From positions 1 to 9,398 of the forward strand of contig CAIOHW010000313.1 of NCBI GenBank assembly GCA_903858195.1: a stretch of DNA of 9,398 nucleotides. Reading direction: 5' to 3'. Each line of letters opens with the position of its first letter. Position 1 is the stretch's first letter. Shown here in pieces: positions 6,427-9,398 of the stretch. Origin of the DNA: Oligoflexia bacterium (GTDB lineage: Bacteria > Bdellovibrionota > UBA1018). The translations under genes and the position numbers were made by a program. A model generated the notes under the pieces. It made no database searches. It saw only the letters and a list, made by a program, of their open reading frames with translations, and was not told the origin of the DNA.

Positions 6427-6825
6427 TTATTCTTCGGAGCCGTCCTTGTGGGCGTGGGCATGCTCGTGCTCGTGTGAGTGGGCCTCGTGCGAGCTGTAGC
6501 CGAACGCCTGGCTGAGCGAGCCGCCGGCGGCTGCCAGGGTTGCGGCCGTCTGGGCCGGAGCTGCGGCGACCGGGGCGGCCTTGGGTGCTGCGACCTTGCG
6601 GGGAGCAGCTTTCTTGCGGGGAGCTGCCTTCTTTGCAGCAGACTTTTTGGGGGCTGGCTTCTTCTTTGCGACTTTCTTGGCTGGCTTCTTCTTGCCTGCA
6701 GCCTTTTTGGCGGGTTTCTTCTTTGCTGCGGCTTTTTTGGAGGCTTTTTTTGCCGTTTTCTTTGCTGTTTTCTTTGCTGCTGCCTTCTTTGCTGCCTTCT
6801 TTGCTGCCTTCTTCTTCTTGGCCAT
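6427..6825 (-). CDS. Histone H1-like Lys/Ala-rich protein with a His-rich tail
   Basis: Protein of 132 residues with two parts. Residues 1-82 are almost only Lys, Ala and Pro with some Arg, Ser and Thr, in KKAA and KKPA-type repeats; a unit near KKKPAKKAAG (35-44) recurs at 45-54. This is the composition of bacterial histone H1-like DNA-binding proteins (the HctB/AlgP type) and of H1 tails, so nucleoid or nucleic-acid binding is likely. Residues 83-112 are an Ala-rich linker. Residues 113-126 contain seven histidines, alternating mostly with Glu, Ala and Ser, then KDGSEE; such a segment could bind Ni, Zn or Cu. The frame is open upstream to 6888, but AGGAG lies 6 bases before the ATG at 6825 and MAKKKKAAKK is a natural start. 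The gene is flanked by a weak hairpin upstream and a strong terminator downstream, so it may be a single-gene unit. Confidence 0.85.
   Translation of the reverse strand: MAKKKKAAKKAAKKAAAKKTAKKTAKKASKKAAAKKKPAKKAAGKKKPAKKVAKKKPAPKKSAAKKAAPRKKAAPRKVAAPKAAPVAAAPAQTAATLAAAGGSLSQAFGYSSHEAHSHEHEHAHAHKDGSEE
6755..6817 (-). repeat. Degenerate 12-bp tandem repeat inside the H1-like gene
   Basis: On the plus strand GTTTTCTTTGCT occurs at 6755-6766 and 6767-6778; then after 3 bases GCCTTCTTTGCT occurs at 6782-6793 and 6794-6805, with a partial copy at 6806-6817. The unit encodes AKKT/AKKA-type tetrapeptides. Gain or loss of a unit would keep the reading frame. Confidence 0.75.
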
Positions 6826-6831
6826 GTCGTG

Positions 6832-6836
6832 CTCCT
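6832..6836 (-). promoter_or_regulatory. Ribosome binding site deciding the H1-like start
   Basis: AGGAG on the minus strand, 6 bases before the ATG at 6825. It selects this start over the upstream one at 6888, whose extra 21 residues do not look like the rest of the protein and would span the hairpin at 6866-6884. Confidence 0.8.
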
Positions 6837-6855
6837 GGAGGTGGTTGTGTTGAAT

Positions 6856-6884
6856 AAAAAATTTCACGGCGCGAACGCCGCCGT
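6856..6884 (-). terminator. Possible terminator or attenuator between the TadG-like and H1-like genes
   Basis: On the minus strand ACGGCG (6884-6879) pairs with CGCCGT (6871-6866) around a 7-base loop, followed by GAAA and then six T's (6861-6856). It starts 34 bases after the TadG-like stop (stop codon ending at 6919). The gap before the T-run makes it weaker than a standard terminator. The AT-rich stretch could instead be part of a promoter for the H1-like gene. Confidence 0.42.
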
Positions 6885-6918
6885 TCATCTAAACGCCGCT
6901 GGGTGGGGTTTGCAACTC

Positions 6919-8955
6919 CTAGTGCTGGATAAAATCGAGCACGGACTCCGTGTCCGGGTCGATCGCAAGGCCTTGGGGTCTGAGCGAGCTTAAGGAGACG
7001 AGTTTGACACTATATCCCACCCGTCCTCGGGTCCGGGACGGGGCCAATGCCTGGCCACCCCACGATGACCTGAGCAGGTTGGGGTCGAGCATCAGAAATG
7101 GGCCGCCGCCATTGGAGCCGATCTCTTCGCCATCGCTCGTGGTCAGGGGGTCGCTCACCCGGGCAAAGTGAAAGCTCTCGAGATCATCGGTGTTGCGGGT
7201 GACCTGTGCCCGGAGCAGTCCGAAGTAGGCGCGGAGGCCGTCTCGGATGGTCTGCTTGGCGGGGGTAAGCTGCGTGGGAACCTGAACCCCCTGAAGGATG
7301 TCTTCAATTTCCTGAAGGGGATCGAGCGAGGCGGTCTCGCGGTCCTTCACCGGGGCGTAAAAGGCAGTCCAGGGCGAAGGGGTTTGGCCGATTCCATTGC
7401 CCACCTGTGAGTAGTAGCTGACGGATTCAGTGGCGAGATCCGGACTCCCCGTGTTGCCTGAGCGGATATCGACCGGGATGACGTACCGGCCGTGCTCGGA
7501 GCGCAGAGGGGCCATGGCCGTGCGGATGGCCCGGTCCACCGAGCGCTGGGTGAGGGTGGGGGGGCCTCCCGAGGTCGCTTCACGGCTGGTATTGAGCAGG
7601 GCTGAGTAGTGATCCCCCTTGTCAAAGCCCTGCCCGCGGGCGGCACCGGTCTCGGTGTTGGGGTCGAGCATTCCCAGATTCGGGATCTTGCCCACGAGCT
7701 GGGGGCTGGGCTGCGATGAGTGGTTCAGAAAAGTCTGGCCCGGACCCCCCGGGCGCACCCAGGCATTTGCGTCCTGTCTCGGGCCGATCCGGCTGCCAAA
7801 GGGCTTGGCAGCGGCATAGGCGGTCATCTCGAGCTCGCCAAACGGCGAGAACAATACGCGCGCCTTGGCCCTGAGTCTCACGGCATAGTGAACATTGGCC
7901 GAGGCGCTTCGCTTGTGGACGCCCACGGGGAGGGTTCTTCCCGTGATGGGGATGTGAAAATACTTCTGCACGCAGCCCCTGGCAGCTGAGTCGAACTCCG
8001 GCTGCACGGCAAACGTATCGAACTCTGCAAAAACGGGCTCAAGCTCCAGCATCTGCCCTCCCTCGGGCAGGAGCTCATCGAGGAAGATGGTGGAGTCATC
8101 GAAGAGCTTGGGCCCCAGCGTCCGATAAGCCGAGTAAAAGGCCTGAAGCGTGCGCTCGCGGGCAAAAAAATCCCCGCCTTCCTCGAACGCTTCGATCTTC
8201 TCCAAGGTCATATCTTTTGCGGGTGGATAGTTCACGAAGCGCTGCAGCGAATCGATCCGCTTCTTGAGGAGCAGGTTCTTGGGCACCAGTCCAAGCCCCT
8301 GGGTCACGGCCTGCAGGGTGCTCGGGATGGTGAGGTCCGAGGTGCTCTGAGCGAGGTTTTGAAGCAGAGTGCTGCCGCTTGCCTCGGTGTTAAAGAGCCA
8401 CAGATAGAGGGCCATGATGTTGGTCAGGCCGATCTCTTCGCAGTTGGCGCGCCGGAGGTTTTCGATTCCCTGAAGCACGCCTTTCAACGCTTGTCCGATG
8501 CTGTCGAGAAAACCCGGGTTCGGAATGGCGATCTCAGGCAGGTTCGTGAGCTGGCAGAAGTTGTCATCGCGTCGGTAGACGAGGCAGACGGCCGGCACGC
8601 CATGCGAGGCATTCGGGCCCCAGGGCACCGGCCCTGCGGTGAGCGCCTGGTTGATTCCTGCGCTCGACCCCAGAACATAGTAGCGCAGGAGGAACTTCTT
8701 GAACTGCCGGCGCATCTCGTAGTTCAGGATCGCGATGTGGTTCATCTGACGGGCCTGGGTGGCGGCACCTGCATAGGCCGCCACATCGGCCGCGTTTTGG
8801 AGATTGATCTTGGCGTGCACGACCATTCCCGTGTTGGTCACGAAGGCGAGAAACAAAAAGAACGTGGTCCCGATCATCAGTGCGGCAAGCACGCTGATCT
8901 GGCCAAGCTCCCGTGCCTTGCGGCTGGTTTTCGAGGCAAACCCCAGAAGAGTCAT
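6919..8955 (-). CDS. TadG-like (Flp pilus assembly type) membrane-anchored protein
   Basis: Protein of 678 residues from the ATG at 8955. The N-terminus has the TadE/TadG pattern: basic region (SRKAREL), then GQISVLAALMIG (18-29) opening a single membrane segment to about residue 44, then AKINLQNAADVAAYAGA (48-64), matching the family's 'xLQNAADAAALAGA'. The remaining 610 residues would be outside the inner membrane; they are mostly unrecognised, with a conserved-looking AAKPFGSRIGP at about 382-392. The length is in the upper range for TadG proteins. In Tad systems TadG is a minor component of the tight-adherence pilus machine, but no other tad gene is visible here. The frame is open to a GTG at 9057, yet the extra residues look non-coding and neither start has a clear Shine-Dalgarno, so the start is uncertain. 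It may share transcripts with the H1-like gene 93 bases downstream. Confidence 0.78.
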   Translation of the reverse strand: MTLLGFASKTSRKARELGQISVLAALMIGTTFFLFLAFVTNTGMVVHAKINLQNAADVAAYAGAATQARQMNHIAILNYEMRRQFKKFLLRYYVLGSSAGINQALTAGPVPWGPNASHGVPAVCLVYRRDDNFCQLTNLPEIAIPNPGFLDSIGQALKGVLQGIENLRRANCEEIGLTNIMALYLWLFNTEASGSTLLQNLAQSTSDLTIPSTLQAVTQGLGLVPKNLLLKKRIDSLQRFVNYPPAKDMTLEKIEAFEEGGDFFARERTLQAFYSAYRTLGPKLFDDSTIFLDELLPEGGQMLELEPVFAEFDTFAVQPEFDSAARGCVQKYFHIPITGRTLPVGVHKRSASANVHYAVRLRAKARVLFSPFGELEMTAYAAAKPFGSRIGPRQDANAWVRPGGPGQTFLNHSSQPSPQLVGKIPNLGMLDPNTETGAARGQGFDKGDHYSALLNTSREATSGGPPTLTQRSVDRAIRTAMAPLRSEHGRYVIPVDIRSGNTGSPDLATESVSYYSQVGNGIGQTPSPWTAFYAPVKDRETASLDPLQEIEDILQGVQVPTQLTPAKQTIRDGLRAYFGLLRAQVTRNTDDLESFHFARVSDPLTTSDGEEIGSNGGGPFLMLDPNLLRSSWGGQALAPSRTRGRVGYSVKLVSLSSLRPQGLAIDPDTESVLDFIQH

Positions 8956-8965
8956 GAGGCTTAAG

Positions 8966-9002
8966 TGTCGCAGCGCACGAGGATGCTGTCCATGCTGCGA
9001 CA
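8966..9002. repeat. Perfect 9-bp inverted repeat in front of the TadG-like gene
   Basis: TGTCGCAGC (8966-8974) and its exact reverse complement GCTGCGACA (8994-9002) flank a 19-base spacer, ending 10 bases before the TadG-like ATG. It could be an operator or an RNA hairpin in the leader. On the minus strand an ATG in the spacer (8993) opens a 10-codon frame that ends in TAA at 8963-8961, 5 bases before the TadG-like ATG; it has no good ribosome site. Confidence 0.5.
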
Positions 9003-9057
9003 GGGTGTCGATTCGATGGACGGCACACCCCGTCAGGGGGAATGGGGACAGTCTCAC

Positions 9058-9154
9058 GAACCATAAAAAAAGCTCATTATTTCAATCACTTAAAATACAG
9101 ACCTCTCTCGGCCGGGGTGGCATACGCGGTGCACTATGGGGCTGCGTGGAACGT
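9058..9154. promoter_or_regulatory. AT-rich divergent intergenic region, probable promoters
   Basis: The stretch 9062-9100 is clearly AT-rich against GC-rich surroundings and lies between the divergent TadG-like and secreted-protein genes, where promoters for both are expected. On the plus strand TAAAAT (9091-9096) resembles a -10 box but has no matching -35 at 16-18 bases. On the minus strand TTGAAA (9085-9080) resembles a -35 box but lacks a well-spaced -10. I cannot place a promoter with certainty. Confidence 0.4.
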
Positions 9155-9398
9155 ATGCGAAAATTATCAACCCTCTGGCTCTCAAGCCTCCTCTGCCTGA
9201 CGGGCACCGTGCAGGCGGGAGTGAACCTCTCCAGCCTCTGCACGGACTGCGCTCCCAAGGGCCTCTCGGCAGCCCAGGCGCTCGCCCTCGAAAACTCGGT
9301 GGTCTCCAAAGACCCATTCCTGCTCGTACCCAATACTCCAATGGTCGAGTTTCCGACGGCCAGTGCGACCCAGCTGGAGCTGGGCAAGATCAACTACA
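9155..9398 (+). CDS. Secreted protein with a CxxC pair, N-terminal part only
   Basis: The frame is open from the ATG at 9155 to the window end (81 codons, no stop). The start MRKLSTLWLSSLLCLTGTVQA is a typical Sec signal peptide, with cleavage likely after VQA at residue 21. The mature part begins GVNLSSLCTDCAPKGLSAAQ, with a CxxC pair (C29, C32) that might bind metal or form a disulfide, followed by a stretch without recognised motifs. The cysteine within the signal (C14) has no following lipoprotein context I would trust. It is divergent from the TadG-like gene across an AT-rich region and could serve the same secretion or pilus function, but that is only a guess from position. Confidence 0.7.
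   Translation, partial: MRKLSTLWLSSLLCLTGTVQAGVNLSSLCTDCAPKGLSAAQALALENSVVSKDPFLLVPNTPMVEFPTASATQLELGKINY

Noticed and set aside
6581..6853. Plus-strand frame of about 90 codons that looks like a hydrophobic, Phe/Ala-rich membrane protein
   Set aside because: It is the antisense of the Lys/Ala repeats: AAG/GCC-type codons read backwards give Phe, Leu and Ala. The minus-strand protein has a proper ribosome site and ending.
8359..8964. Plus-strand frame of about 200 codons opposite the start of the TadG-like gene
   Set aside because: It lies antisense to the recognisable membrane segment and NAADVAAYAGA motif and has no domain of its own.
1..9398. Search for CRISPR arrays, tRNA or rRNA genes, insertion sequences and phage genes
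   Set aside because: I saw no regularly spaced direct repeats, no cloverleaf-like or rRNA-like stretch, and no transposase or integrase motif.

Overview
The window is GC-rich DNA from a Gram-negative bacterium, judging from a lipobox protein, periplasmic export signals and a Tad-type membrane protein. A type III pantothenate kinase, a bifunctional CoaBC, a lysine/alanine-rich H1-like protein and a lone TadG-like protein would fit the Bdellovibrionota or another lineage of the former Deltaproteobacteria. This placement is an inference with low confidence, because no marker gene settles it. Genes are tightly packed. The largest gap is about 200 bp, at 8956-9154.

Layout. Positions 1-123 (+) hold the 3' end of an unrecognised gene, followed closely by panC (136-969, +). 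panC converges on a minus-strand block with no gap, and the two stop codons share the palindrome CTAG. Reading the minus strand in transcription order, the block is: HD-superfamily dNTPase-like phosphohydrolase (6301-4910), panB (4913-4071), coaX (4078-3275), coaBC (3278-2010), a proline-rich lipoprotein (2004-1657) and a secreted PDZ protein (1601-966). The first four genes are joined by 4- or 8-base overlaps and the lipoprotein starts 5 bases after coaBC, so this looks like one translationally coupled operon. The PDZ gene follows after 55 bases and may belong to it.

Upstream of that operon, a strong intrinsic terminator (6361-6403) closes a second minus-strand group: a TadG-like membrane protein (8955-6919) and a small H1-like protein with a histidine-rich tail (6825-6427). 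A weaker hairpin separates these two. A divergent secreted protein begins at 9155 on the plus strand and runs off the window.

Function. PanB makes ketopantoate, PanC condenses pantoate with beta-alanine, CoaX phosphorylates pantothenate, and CoaBC adds and decarboxylates cysteine to give 4'-phosphopantetheine. Most of the route from ketoisovalerate to phosphopantetheine is therefore here. Ketopantoate reductase, aspartate decarboxylase, CoaD and CoaE are not in the window. No clearly new multi-gene system is evident. The most notable points are the coupling of an HD nucleotide phosphohydrolase to CoA synthesis, the histidine-tailed H1-like protein, a changed signature in the CoaB domain, and the inverted repeat in front of the TadG-like gene.
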